In this document: in pieces, positions 42,000-51,492 of the stretch
How positions within the stretch are numbered: position 1 is the first letter of the stretch
Layout: the number at the start of each line of letters is the position of its first letter
Assembly (NCBI GenBank): GCA_034189505.1
Contig: JAXHUR010000001.1
Span: 62,001-126,000 of the forward strand
Direction of reading: 5' to 3'
Origin: Geoalkalibacter_A sp034189505
GTDB taxonomy: Bacteria; Desulfobacterota; Desulfuromonadia; Desulfuromonadales; Geoalkalibacteraceae
DNA length: 64,000 bases
The notes under the pieces: model-generated
Database searches by the model: none
Seen by the model: the letters and a program-made list of their open reading frames with translations, nothing else
Told to the model about the DNA's origin: nothing
Made by a program: the position numbers and the translations under genes

Positions 42000-43064
42000 T
42001 CAACGCCCGAAACGCAGAGCCTGGGCGCAGCGCCACAGCAGCCAGCTGATCACGGCCGCGCCCAGAACAAGGACGACCAGAAACATTGCCAGCGGCGAGA
42101 GCTGCGTGGAAACGGGCACCATCTCCAGGCTGAAATGAGGCGCAAGGTAGCCGGAACGCACCACGGCACGAACTTCGCTCATAACAAAGACCAGCGGCAC
42201 AACGACCACCGCGGCCAGGGTAACCCGTCCTCGGAAGCCGGCCACCAGCGCCAGCACAGCCAGAACAAAACCAAGCAGAAAGACCCCTGTACCGTGAGGG
42301 CTTCCGCCAAGCAACAGCTTCTGCACCGGGGCAGGCAGCAAGACCAGAAAGACCATCCCGTCGATCATCTGAATCAGAGTCAACCAGGAAAACCAGGCCA
42401 TTCCGAGGCGCACGCCTTCCTCCTCGACGAAAAAGTCATGGCGACCTCGGTGACGGATATAAAGGGCAACGAACAATCCGCCCACGGCGAGGCTTCCGAG
42501 GATGAAATGCAGATAGCGCGGGAGCAGCGTGGGGTCCGCCCAATTAAGAAAAATTCCCGCGCTGCTGTCGAAATATCCCTCCCAGGCCTGAGGATTGAGC
42601 ATCAGGGTCATATTGTTGGTGAAAATAAACGGTATCACAAGAAAAATGAGCGCCGCGGCAAAAATGACAATCTGTCGCAGCCGTCCCAGGCGTTCAAAAC
42701 GGAAATCGTACAGATATAAGGCGTAATAGGCAATGATCAGCAAGGGGATAATGCTGATCCAGAATACTGCGGAAAGGATGGAGCTGGTATAAAGAAACGG
42801 TCCCCATAACAGCTGCACAAAGAGCAGTGCGGCGACACCGAAATTGACCGCAATCGCCATCAGCACCGGGAGAGCCCTGGCCAGGGCGTGAGCCAGATGG
42901 CGTCTGGGACCGGCCCTTCTCATTCCCGCATAGAGAGCGACTCCGGCGCAGCCGAGCAGCATGTTCATGAAAAGCAGGTGGATGGGAAAAACCAGTGCCT
43001 GCAGCGCGCGAAAGATCCAGGGGGCGGCGGGCAGAACGTCAGCAGTGGGTATGAGTTCATTCAT
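42000..43064 (-). CDS. bd-superfamily oxidase partner subunit (CydB-like)
   Basis: A 354-residue integral membrane protein with about nine hydrophobic helices, starting after a polar N-terminus (MNELIPTADVLPAAPW). The motif LNPQAWEGYFDSS is like the NP-WEG motif found in bd-oxidase subunits. It ends only 6 bp after the CydA-like gene's stop, on the same strand, so the two are one operon. It carries no CxxCH of its own. I infer it is the second subunit of the neighbouring oxidase. Confidence 0.75.
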   Translation of the reverse strand: MNELIPTADVLPAAPWIFRALQALVFPIHLLFMNMLLGCAGVALYAGMRRAGPRRHLAHALARALPVLMAIAVNFGVAALLFVQLLWGPFLYTSSILSAVFWISIIPLLIIAYYALYLYDFRFERLGRLRQIVIFAAALIFLVIPFIFTNNMTLMLNPQAWEGYFDSSAGIFLNWADPTLLPRYLHFILGSLAVGGLFVALYIRHRGRHDFFVEEEGVRLGMAWFSWLTLIQMIDGMVFLVLLPAPVQKLLLGGSPHGTGVFLLGFVLAVLALVAGFRGRVTLAAVVVVPLVFVMSEVRAVVRSGYLAPHFSLEMVPVSTQLSPLAMFLVVLVLGAAVISWLLWRCAQALRFGR

Positions 43065-43070
43065 CGGGAA

Positions 43071-44639
43071 CTACTCCTGCGCCAGAGCGGCCAGAAAATC
43101 CGCCAGGGCATCTTTTTGTTCAGCAGGCAGCATAAGCGGTGGCATGGCCGGGCTCATACGCGGCAAATCATCCAGAGCCGCGCGGATACGGTCGCGGTCC
43201 CAGCCGTGCACCCTGGCGTTCATAGCGTTGCCTCCCTCGCGCAAGCCATGACAGGGGGAACAACGCTGCTGGAAAAGAGATTCTCCGAGGTCTGAGCGAT
43301 CTTCATGCTCAGGTTCAATTGCTTTATCAGGCAGCAGGATCTGCGCCGGGATCTCAATGCCGTTTACATCTTTGACCAGCCAGGCGGCCAGGGTGCGGGC
43401 TTCATTCACAGTGCCGGCGAAGGGCGGCATAAAAGGGCGGATGGCATGGAGGTTTTCAATGTAACCGGTCATCCCCTCGAAGGCGATCCCCGCTGTGCGC
43501 GAAGAGAGGTCGTTGTTGCGCCCGCCCAGCGTATGGCAGGCATAGCATTGAAACTTGAAAAGATCCTCGCCCGCTGTTGCACGGTTGGTTTCGCTGACCT
43601 CTTTGTCGCGGGACCACCTGGCGGACGATAGGAACCCCTGCGCATTGAGCATCTCGATCTTCTGCGGGGGGATGCTATTGGAATAGAGCCTGTCATAGAT
43701 GACAAAAGGCCGACGCGAACCCTCGCGAGCCCATTCGAAGCCTCCCATCACACCAAGCCCGCAGACCAGAACCAGCAGCGCGACAATCTTGTTGTGCCAT
43801 TGCGGGCGAAGCAGACAGAAAATCAGGCTCAACACACCGCCGGCCGCGGCCATCCAGAGGGCCGCCTGCAGGATAGCGGCCAACTGCGGCGAAGCATGAG
43901 CCAGGATGTTGCGGGCCGGCTCCGGCAGTTGCCGCAGATACCACCAGCCGCTGGGGAGAGCGCCAAGCGCGGCGATCAGAACCCACCAGCTTGAAAACCG
44001 GGTCATACGCCGCTTAAGGCGCACATCCCGCAGAAAAGCGGTCGAGACAAAGGCATAGACCCCCGCCAGGAAGATTGCGAGAAAAGTCCTGACCAACAGG
44101 GACGGCCAGAAGGTCGGATTGAAAAAGCCCTCCCAGGGGTTGCCGCTTTCAAGCCAGCCTCCAGGGGCCATCATGAAAGTGATGATTCCGTTGATCAGAA
44201 AAAGGCTGCACCAGGCGGAAACAAAGTAGATCCAGCCGATCACCTGGTGACTTCCGGACCGCATGCGGCCGAATGTATAGAAATAAACCATGGCGGCCAC
44301 GATCTCCACCAGGAAGAACACCCACTCAGCGGCCCAGAAGAAAACGAAATTATGAATCAGCAGAGAGGTTGCGGTCGGCTGCACCAGGGAGATGGCGAAC
44401 CAGATTCCGACACCTGTCAAGCTGCCGTAAACCAGGGTGACCAGGATGAAAAAGCGCGCATGGCGGCGAGTGAAATCGAGAACACCAGGATCGCCTTCCC
44501 GCAGCCCCAAGCGCTCGGCCAATACCAGATAAAGCCCCCCGCCTACGGCAAAATGCGCCACGAATACGTGGGTTACGGCGATCAGGGCAATAAGGCTGCC
44601 CCCTGAAAACTGAGGCAGATACCATACCGGGTACTCCAT
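43071..44639 (-). CDS. cytochrome bd-like oxidase subunit I fused to dihaem cytochrome c
   Basis: A 522-residue membrane protein. Residues 1-330 form nine hydrophobic helices with the CydA-like pattern. They include a conserved early His (VTHVFVAHFAVGG) and paired Glu in AAEWVFFLVEIVAAM, followed by MAPGGWLESGNPWEG. After about 350 comes a periplasmic domain with two haem-c motifs, CYACH (about 365) and CSPCH (about 460). I see no quinol-loop GRQPW motif. The layout fits the haem-c-bearing branch of the bd superfamily, which is expected to take electrons from cytochrome c or another carrier. The reaction is inferred. Confidence 0.82.
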   Translation of the reverse strand: MEYPVWYLPQFSGGSLIALIAVTHVFVAHFAVGGGLYLVLAERLGLREGDPGVLDFTRRHARFFILVTLVYGSLTGVGIWFAISLVQPTATSLLIHNFVFFWAAEWVFFLVEIVAAMVYFYTFGRMRSGSHQVIGWIYFVSAWCSLFLINGIITFMMAPGGWLESGNPWEGFFNPTFWPSLLVRTFLAIFLAGVYAFVSTAFLRDVRLKRRMTRFSSWWVLIAALGALPSGWWYLRQLPEPARNILAHASPQLAAILQAALWMAAAGGVLSLIFCLLRPQWHNKIVALLVLVCGLGVMGGFEWAREGSRRPFVIYDRLYSNSIPPQKIEMLNAQGFLSSARWSRDKEVSETNRATAGEDLFKFQCYACHTLGGRNNDLSSRTAGIAFEGMTGYIENLHAIRPFMPPFAGTVNEARTLAAWLVKDVNGIEIPAQILLPDKAIEPEHEDRSDLGESLFQQRCSPCHGLREGGNAMNARVHGWDRDRIRAALDDLPRMSPAMPPLMLPAEQKDALADFLAALAQE

Positions 44640-44806
44640 CGGGTTCCTCCATCTGCGAATCCGGCCTTAACCGGGGTCGCATCTTACTTATCACCGGCAG
44701 CTTCCCCTGCCATCGCCATAGCGCAGTGAACCTGCCGAACACATACTGAGACGGCAGAAAAAAAAGATCGTCAATGAGACGATGAAGACATTCCCATCCG
44801 ACATCG

Positions 44807-46234
44807 CTATTCCAGGTCGAATACCCTGACCGGCTTTTCAAAACGCCTCAATGCGGGGTCGTCGGCATCGATATCGCCGACCAGCACCAACGCCTGCCGT
44901 TCAGGGTCGAGATAGCGACGCGCAACCCGCATGACGTCCGCACGGGTGACGGCGGCGATCCGATCCCGGTAACCGCTGAGGTAGTCCGCCGGGTAATCAT
45001 AGTAATCCAGACGCATCGTCATGGCCACCACATCGTGCTGATCCTCAAAGGTGAAGACAAAAGAATTGATCAGGCTCTCCTTGGCCAGCTTGAGATCTTG
45101 CTGGGAAACAGGGTCGCTGCGCATCTCTTCCATGGTCTGCTGCATCAGTTCGATGACTTCATCAACAGCGTCGGGGCGCGTTTCACAGCCGGCGACAAAG
45201 GGCCCCGGCAGCCGGCGCCCCACCTGATAGTAGGAGTAAACGGAATAAGCGAGACCGCGATCAGAGCGGATCTTGCGCATCAGACGCGAATTGAAGCCGC
45301 CACCGCCCAGCAGGTAGTTCATGACCCGCACGGCATACTGATCGGGGTTGTCTTTTGTCAGGCCGATTTCCCCCAGCAGGATCGTGGTCTGGCTCAGTTC
45401 CTTGGACGCGACCCAGATCGCGGGAGCGGGAGTCTGACCAAGGGGCGGAATCGGCAGCTGCGCTACAGACCCAGCAGGCCAGTTGTCAAAATGCCGCGCA
45501 ACCAGTCCTTCAAGCAGCAGCGGATCGAAATCCCCGGAAATGCCGATCTGAAGGTTGTTGGGATGGCTGTATCTGCGGTGCAGTTCCACCAGGTCGACGC
45601 GCTCAACGGCATTGACCGTTTCCACCTCCGGACGAAGCCCCAGGGGATGCTCGCCATAAAGAGCCCGGTACAGAATATGGCGCGAGAGCTGCGCAGGGTC
45701 GTCGTTGCGGCGCCGGATCTCTTCCTGCATCCGACGTTTGATGATTTCAAGCCGCGCCGAGTCGAAGCGGGGGCGCCGCAGAACCTGAGAGAGAATTCCC
45801 AATCCACGATCCAGATCCTCGGCGCGCAGCGACATCTCCAGCGTCACGGCGTAGGTGTCGGCATCGGCGGAAAAGTCAGCCGCCATCCGCTCAAGGGTTT
45901 CATCCATCTCATCGGGGTCGAGCTCGCCCGCGCCCCCCTGCCGCAGAAGCGACGCATAGACTGCTGCCAGACCTGTCTTTTCCGGCGGCTCGACAATGGC
46001 GCCGACACCCAGCATAGCCGTAATCCGCACCAGGGGAAGCTCATGGTCGGGCTTGAGGTAGAGCTGCAATCCATTCTCCCGCTTTTCCCGTGCAATCTCG
46101 GGCACATCGAACTCGAGGGGCGCAAAGGTCAGATTCCGCGGTGATGCTTCAGGGGCTGAGAGGGAACAACCCGTCACACAAAACGCCAGCATAGCAATAG
46201 GCAATAGCAGAAAGGCAAGCTTGCGCAAATTCAT
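44807..46234 (-). CDS. M16 peptidase-like lipoprotein, non-catalytic half
   Basis: A 475-residue protein with the lipobox VTGCSLSAP, so it is probably lipid-anchored in the envelope. It has the N- and C-terminal M16 folds. The zinc motif HxxEH is absent; at that position it reads KTGLAAVYASLLRQGG. The C-terminal half has RKIRSDRGLAYSVYSYYQ, the conserved R-x-x-x-G-L-A-Y-S region of M16 partners. It overlaps the catalytic M16 gene by 4 bp. Such pairs act as a heterodimer, one chain catalytic and one substrate-binding. Confidence 0.9.
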   Translation of the reverse strand: MNLRKLAFLLLPIAMLAFCVTGCSLSAPEASPRNLTFAPLEFDVPEIAREKRENGLQLYLKPDHELPLVRITAMLGVGAIVEPPEKTGLAAVYASLLRQGGAGELDPDEMDETLERMAADFSADADTYAVTLEMSLRAEDLDRGLGILSQVLRRPRFDSARLEIIKRRMQEEIRRRNDDPAQLSRHILYRALYGEHPLGLRPEVETVNAVERVDLVELHRRYSHPNNLQIGISGDFDPLLLEGLVARHFDNWPAGSVAQLPIPPLGQTPAPAIWVASKELSQTTILLGEIGLTKDNPDQYAVRVMNYLLGGGGFNSRLMRKIRSDRGLAYSVYSYYQVGRRLPGPFVAGCETRPDAVDEVIELMQQTMEEMRSDPVSQQDLKLAKESLINSFVFTFEDQHDVVAMTMRLDYYDYPADYLSGYRDRIAAVTRADVMRVARRYLDPERQALVLVGDIDADDPALRRFEKPVRVFDLE

Positions 46235-47727
46235 TGCATTTCTCCTTCAGCACTCAGGGTGACAACCGTTCGATTGGCTTTTGTGAGCCATCGCCGGGCC
46301 ACCTGCATAATGTCCTCCGCATCGAGCTGCGCCACCTTCTGGTCATAGGAAATCAGGTAGCGCCAATCCCCCGCCACACTCTGATAGTAGGTCAGCATGC
46401 GGGCCAACCCGTTGTTGCCGCGCAGAAAACGCAGCCGATCGGTGCGCAGGCGGCTGCGGGCCTTTTCGAGTTCAGCGTCGCTCACCGGTTCGCGGGCCAG
46501 CCGTTCGATCTCGGTCATAATCGCCTCTTCGACTTCTTCAACGGTATGCGGATGACGAGGCGTGGCATTGATGACATAGAGGTTGGGATACCGCGCTCCG
46601 GGAGCGCCATAGGTGGAAACTGCGGTAGCGAGCTGCTTCTCGAGCACCAGACTGCGATAAAGGCGCGAGGTGGGCCCCTGCCCCAATATCTGGTCGATCA
46701 GGTCGAAAACGTAATCCTCCCGGCTTGGCAGAGTCGGCTTGTGAAAGGCCATCGAAAGCTGCGGCTCTGCGTCGAACTGAACATGACGTCTTTTTTCGCC
46801 GTTCTGAGGGGGCTCGACAGCTGTGACGGGCATGACGGAAACGCCGGGATCGATGTCTCCGAAATAACGCTCGACCAGCGCGATGGTTTCCGCGGGATCG
46901 ATATCTCCCACCAGCGCGATCACCGTATTGGCGGGCGCATAGTAGCGCTTCAAAAACGAGCGCGTTTCCTCCAGTGTCAGATTCTCGATATCGGACATCC
47001 AACCGATGATGGGATTGCGGTAGGGGTGAACCGTAAAAGCGGTCGCCAACAGGTTTTCATAAAGCAGCCCGCGGGGACTGGTTTCATAAGAGCGCCTGCG
47101 CTCCTCCTTGATCACCTCGCGCTCAGTATAGAATTCACGCAGAACGGCATTTTTCATCCGGTCCGATTCGACCGCCGCCCAGAGCTCAAGCTTGTTGGAC
47201 GGCAGCGATATCAGGTAGGAGGTCAGATCCTTGCTGGTAAAGGCATTGTAGCCGACGCCTCCGTTTTCGGCGTAGATACGGGCGAATTCATCCTTGACCA
47301 CGAATTTTTTATGTTCCTGCTGCAAACGGGCCAGACGCTGTTCCAGTTCTTGAACCTCGTCCGGATCAGCATCCCGCCGCGCCCGCAAGGCATCGAGCTT
47401 TGCACCGACCTGCGCTATCTGCTCCAGCAGCGGCTTCTCCTGTTCATAATCAACCGTTCCCAGAGTCCGAGTGCCCTTGAACAGCATGTGCTCCAGCAGG
47501 TGGGCCACCCCGCGATTTTCACTGGTCTCGTTCACCGCTCCCACACCAAGGGTAATGTAAGCGGTAAAAGTGGGCGTGGCATCGCGCTCAACCATAAGCA
47601 GCTTAAGTCCGTTGTCCAGGTCATGTTCGATCACTTTGTCGGCCAGGGTCTGCGCCTGAGCCGAGGCAAAGGGCAGACCGATCAGAACAAAACACAGCAG
47701 GACGATAAATCGCACAGAGGTACACAC
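46231..47727 (-). CDS. M16 zinc peptidase, catalytic subunit
   Basis: A 498-residue exported peptidase. It has a signal peptide (about 1-24, ending AQAQ), the inverted zinc motif HLLEH in NRGVAHLLEHMLFKG, and a downstream Glu in AAVESDRMKNAVL as third ligand. It has two M16 domains. The GTG start at 47727 has AGGAG 7 nt upstream. It is cotranscribed with the inactive M16 lipoprotein (4-bp overlap), so the two likely form a periplasmic protease pair. Confidence 0.93.
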   Translation of the reverse strand: MCTSVRFIVLLCFVLIGLPFASAQAQTLADKVIEHDLDNGLKLLMVERDATPTFTAYITLGVGAVNETSENRGVAHLLEHMLFKGTRTLGTVDYEQEKPLLEQIAQVGAKLDALRARRDADPDEVQELEQRLARLQQEHKKFVVKDEFARIYAENGGVGYNAFTSKDLTSYLISLPSNKLELWAAVESDRMKNAVLREFYTEREVIKEERRRSYETSPRGLLYENLLATAFTVHPYRNPIIGWMSDIENLTLEETRSFLKRYYAPANTVIALVGDIDPAETIALVERYFGDIDPGVSVMPVTAVEPPQNGEKRRHVQFDAEPQLSMAFHKPTLPSREDYVFDLIDQILGQGPTSRLYRSLVLEKQLATAVSTYGAPGARYPNLYVINATPRHPHTVEEVEEAIMTEIERLAREPVSDAELEKARSRLRTDRLRFLRGNNGLARMLTYYQSVAGDWRYLISYDQKVAQLDAEDIMQVARRWLTKANRTVVTLSAEGEMQ

Positions 47728-47768
47728 AGAAAGACTCCTTGCAGAAATTTATTCTTGGGAGAGAAAGT

Positions 47769-50153
47769 TCAAACGGACGGTCGGACACCTGGACGGGAAT
47801 CACAGGAAAAACGCGTAAAGGAGCCGCGAACCCGCTCAACGGGGAGCAAAGCCGTAGCAAGGGCATCATCGGCTGTTTCCATGTATTGAATTTCAAGGTC
47901 TCCAATGATCCCCTTGTCCATGGCTTCAACCTGCGCTTGATTGCGCCGCGGCAACAGCGCAGTGGCAACGCCGGCGCGCCGCGCCGCAAGTATTTTCTCT
48001 TTCACCCCACCGACAGGCAGGATGCGACCGCTCAGAGTCAACTCGCCGGTCAGAGCGACCCGCCGCCGCACGGGCCGTCCGGTCAGCAGGGACACCAGCG
48101 CCACCGCCAGCGTAATCCCGGCGGAAGGTCCGTCTTTAGAGACGGCCCCCGCCGGAACATGCACGTGAACCTCGCTGTGTTCGAACAGCTCGCCGTCAAT
48201 CCCCAGACGCTCGGCATTAGCTCGCACAAAGGACAGGGCGGTGCGGGCCGATTCCTGCATCACGTCGCCAAGCCGCCCGGTCAGGGTCAGCTCCCTGCGG
48301 CCGGGCATGCGGGTCACTTCCACAAACATAATGTCGCCGCCGCTTTCAGTCCACGCCAGGCCGGTCGCCACTCCGACCCGATCCACGTCCTCAGCGATCT
48401 CGGCAAAAAATATACAGGGTCCCAGCAACTCCCCGACCCGATCCACCGTCACCTGGCGCTGCGGCTCGAGCCCCAGAGTAATCTCCTTGGCCAGCTTGCG
48501 GCAGATTGCGGCGATCTGCCGCTCGAGATGCCTCACTCCGGCCTCGCGCGTATAATCCCGGATAATGGCCCGCAACGCCTCGGGATGAAACTCGGGAGGG
48601 ACATTCTGCAGGCCGTTTTCCTCGATCTGCTTGGGGATCAGGTAACGAACGGCGATCTGCTCTTTCTCCTCATCCCCGTAGCCTGAAAGGCGTACAATTT
48701 CAAGCCGATCACGCAGGGCTGCGGGGATGGGGTCCAGAGTGTTTGCGGTTGTGATGAACATCACCTGGGACAGATCGAAGGGCACGTCGAGATAATGATC
48801 GCGAAAAGTGTTATTCTGCTCCGGATCAAGAACCTCAAGCAATGCCGATGAGGGATCCCCACGGAAATCGTGCCCGATCTTGTCGATTTCATCAAGCATG
48901 AATACCGGGTTATTGACCCCGGCGCGGTTGATTTCCTGCACAATGCGGCCGGGCATGGCGCCGATATAAGTACGGCGATGGCCCCGCACCTCAGCTTCAT
49001 CCTTCATCCCGCCAAGGGCAATGCGGATAAAGCGCCGCCCCAGTGCCCGGGCAATGGAGCGTCCCAGGGAGGTTTTGCCCACACCAGGCGCACCGACAAA
49101 ACACAGAATCGGCCCCTTGCTCCCCTGAGGTCGAAGTGAGCGCACGGCCAGAAACTCCAGGATGCGCTCTTTGACCTCCTTCAGGTCGAAATGATCTTCG
49201 TCCAGAATGGTCTGCGCGCGCGGGATATCGAGCGCATCCTCGCTGGAACGATTCCACGGCAGCTCGACCAGAAACTCCAGGTAATTGCGGGCAACGCCAT
49301 ATTCGGGGCTCGCAGGGTGGAGGCGCTCAAAACGGGCCATTTCCCGTTCGGCGACCCGCAGGACATCCGGCGGCATCTGCGTGCGTTCCAGGCGGGAGCG
49401 AAACTCATCGATTTCGCTCTGGCGCGGGTCATCGTCACCCAGTTCTTCCTGAATCTGCTTCATCTGCTCACGCAGCAGATATTCTTTCTGATTCTTGCCG
49501 ATCTTGCGGGAGACTTCCTCCTGAATTTCGCCGCGAACCTGCTGTTTCTGGATCTCACCGGAAAGAATCAGGTAGACTTCCTTGAGCCGCTCCACAGGAT
49601 TGAGAATCTCGAGCATGCGCTGTTGAACCGCTGGGGCAAGGCCGAGATAGACGGCGATCAGGTCGGCAAGACGCCCGGGTTCTTCAATGCGCTCGACCAT
49701 TTTCATGACGTCGCCGGGCAGCGGGCGCCCATGGGACAGGGCAACCTTCAGGAGGGAATAAACGCTCTGAACAAGCGTTTGCGCCACCAGCCCCTGATCC
49801 ACGGGCTCCTGCAGGACCGTCACCCGCGCCATAAGACAGTGACTGTCCGGAACGCAGATCCCCAGCCGGACTCTGGCCAGACCTTCGACCGTGATTTTGG
49901 CGCTGCCCTCATTGAATCGCTGGACCTGGTTGATACGGCACACTGTGCCGATCTCCGCCATGTGGTTCTGGTCGGATCGCGGGGAGGGCTGCCCATTATA
50001 GAACAGGGCCAGAATGCGCTGGTCCTGCAGCGCCCGCTCAACGGCCTCCATGTCATCCCCCTTGACATGGAGAGGGGATATCATGTGCGGAAAGACCACC
50101 TGTTCCCGCAACGGAACCAGGGGGACAATATCGGGGATCCAGCGAGAATCCAA
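47769..50153 (-). CDS. lon: ATP-dependent protease Lon
   Basis: Cytoplasmic AAA+ protease for damaged and regulatory proteins. From the preferred start it has 794 residues: a substrate-recognition N domain (about 10-205), a coiled middle, and an AAA+ domain (Walker A GAPGVGKTSLG near 356, Walker B MLDEIDKIG). The S16 protease domain has a Ser in KDGPSAGITLAVA (about 677) and a Lys in VGGVKEKILAARRAG (about 716), the Ser-Lys dyad. No ATG suits the start. The TTG at 50153 has AGGAG 10 nt upstream; a TTG at 50231 is an alternative. Transcription is divergent from pfkA across a mobile-element copy. Confidence 0.94.
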   Translation of the reverse strand: MDSRWIPDIVPLVPLREQVVFPHMISPLHVKGDDMEAVERALQDQRILALFYNGQPSPRSDQNHMAEIGTVCRINQVQRFNEGSAKITVEGLARVRLGICVPDSHCLMARVTVLQEPVDQGLVAQTLVQSVYSLLKVALSHGRPLPGDVMKMVERIEEPGRLADLIAVYLGLAPAVQQRMLEILNPVERLKEVYLILSGEIQKQQVRGEIQEEVSRKIGKNQKEYLLREQMKQIQEELGDDDPRQSEIDEFRSRLERTQMPPDVLRVAEREMARFERLHPASPEYGVARNYLEFLVELPWNRSSEDALDIPRAQTILDEDHFDLKEVKERILEFLAVRSLRPQGSKGPILCFVGAPGVGKTSLGRSIARALGRRFIRIALGGMKDEAEVRGHRRTYIGAMPGRIVQEINRAGVNNPVFMLDEIDKIGHDFRGDPSSALLEVLDPEQNNTFRDHYLDVPFDLSQVMFITTANTLDPIPAALRDRLEIVRLSGYGDEEKEQIAVRYLIPKQIEENGLQNVPPEFHPEALRAIIRDYTREAGVRHLERQIAAICRKLAKEITLGLEPQRQVTVDRVGELLGPCIFFAEIAEDVDRVGVATGLAWTESGGDIMFVEVTRMPGRRELTLTGRLGDVMQESARTALSFVRANAERLGIDGELFEHSEVHVHVPAGAVSKDGPSAGITLAVALVSLLTGRPVRRRVALTGELTLSGRILPVGGVKEKILAARRAGVATALLPRRNQAQVEAMDKGIIGDLEIQYMETADDALATALLPVERVRGSFTRFSCDSRPGVRPSV

Positions 50154-50270
50154 AAGTGGGAATCTCCTCTTCAGTGGGACAAGGGTTCCTCCACGTGCAG
50201 AAAGAAATAAGAAATTACAACTGTTTATCAAAAATAACAGTCATCGCACCCCTGTCAAGCCGTTTCAAAT

Positions 50271-50426
50271 AGCAGGTTTGCAAAAACCCACCCACTGCTG
50301 CGTTGCTGCAATTGCTTTCACTGCTTCGATTTACGCCTGTATATCTTCATAGCTCGATCATCAAGCGCCTTGCATTTGGAACATTTTGTTTAGCTTTCCA
50401 ATATTTTCTTTCTTGGGAAAGCATCT
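50271..50426 (-). repeat. MITE-like element, copy D (diverged, 156 bp)
   Basis: A 156-bp element aligns over its whole length with copies A and B, in the orientation of copy B, at roughly three quarters identity. The termini are altered (AGCAG and CATCT). It is still flanked by a perfect 5-bp duplication CAAAT (50266-50270 and 50427-50431), so it is an old insertion. It lies in the 372-bp divergent region between lon and pfkA, which holds no gene. Confidence 0.75.
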
Positions 50427-50436
50427 CAAATGGCTT

Positions 50437-50465
50437 TTGACAAAGAGGAAATGGAATGGTTAACT
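50437..50465 (+). promoter_or_regulatory. candidate promoter of pfkA
   Basis: A consensus TTGACA (50437-50442), a 17-bp spacer and a weak TTAACT (50460-50465) begin 6 bp after the target duplication of element copy D. It would give a leader of about 50 nt. Confidence 0.4.
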
Positions 50466-50525
50466 CGTAATTGCAGTCAATAACATGAAATCACCTGATA
50501 TCTATTCAGCCAAAGGAGAAAATCT

Positions 50526-51488
50526 GTGAAACGTATTGCGGTATTGACCAGCGGCGGTGACAGTTCGGGCATGAACGCCGCGCTGCGCGCGGTGGTGCGT
50601 TCGGCTCTTTCCTCCGGACTTGAAGTCGTCGGCATCAATAAAGGGTACAAGGGGATTATTGACCGGAACTATGCCATGATGAACACCCGTTCGGTCAGCA
50701 ATATCCTGCAGCGCGGCGGCACCTTTCTGCAAAGCGCACGCTGCAAGGAGATGATGGAAGAGCCCGGACAGAATCTCGCGGCGGAAAATCTCAAGGGCAT
50801 GGGAGTTGAAGGACTGGTAGTGATCGGTGGCGACGGCTCCCTGCGGGGCGCTCTCAGCCTCCATCGCCGCGGCATCAAGGTGATCGGCATCCCGGCCTCC
50901 ATCGACAACGACATCCCCTATACATCCATGTCCCTCGGAGTCGATACGGCACTGAACAATATCGTTTACGCCATCGACTGCCTCAAGGATACCGCATCGA
51001 GTCATGATCGTGCCTTCATTGTCGAAATCATGGGGCGTAATTGCGGATACCTGACGCTGGTGGCGGCCATTGCCTGCGGCGCCGAACATGCACTGATTCC
51101 GGAAACCCCCTTCGATATCGGCAGAATCTGCGAAAACCTGCGCAAGCGCTACCGCGAAGGACGCGACAATTCCATTATCCTGGTGGCCGAGGGGGTTGCC
51201 ACGGCACAGGAAATTTCGAATCGGATCAAGGACTGTATCGGCTTCGAATCGCGTATCATGGTGCTGGGGCATTATCAGCGCGGCGGCTCGCCGTCAAGCT
51301 TCGACCGCCTGCTCGGATCGCGATTCGGCCAGGGTGCGGTGCAGGCTCTGGTCGAGGGAGAGTCTGGAAAGATGATTGGGTTATCCGCATCGAAGATGAA
51401 ACTGACCGACCTGGAAAAGGTACTGACAGGAAAGATTCGTCCCATCGACAAAAGCATGGTGGAACTGTCTAAATCTCTTGATATCTAA
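50526..51488 (+). CDS. pfkA: 6-phosphofructokinase
   Basis: Phosphorylates fructose 6-phosphate in glycolysis. The 320-residue protein has LTSGGDSSGMNAALRAVV at the N-terminus, GGDGSLRGALSL (Gly after the Asp, as in ATP-using enzymes) and IPASIDNDIPYTSMSLG with the catalytic Asp. EIMGRNCGYL contributes to the sugar phosphate site. The absence of a Lys in the P-A-S-I-D-N-D loop also favours ATP over pyrophosphate. The start is a GTG with AAAGGAG 7 nt upstream. It is convergent with deoB and ends 4 bp from its stop. Confidence 0.96.
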   Translation: MKRIAVLTSGGDSSGMNAALRAVVRSALSSGLEVVGINKGYKGIIDRNYAMMNTRSVSNILQRGGTFLQSARCKEMMEEPGQNLAAENLKGMGVEGLVVIGGDGSLRGALSLHRRGIKVIGIPASIDNDIPYTSMSLGVDTALNNIVYAIDCLKDTASSHDRAFIVEIMGRNCGYLTLVAAIACGAEHALIPETPFDIGRICENLRKRYREGRDNSIILVAEGVATAQEISNRIKDCIGFESRIMVLGHYQRGGSPSSFDRLLGSRFGQGAVQALVEGESGKMIGLSASKMKLTDLEKVLTGKIRPIDKSMVELSKSLDI

Positions 51489-51492
51489 TGGC

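Noticed and set aside
46234..47889. A 551-codon open frame on the plus strand opposite the M16 peptidase
   Set aside because: Antisense shadow of a gene with an intact signal peptide and zinc motif.
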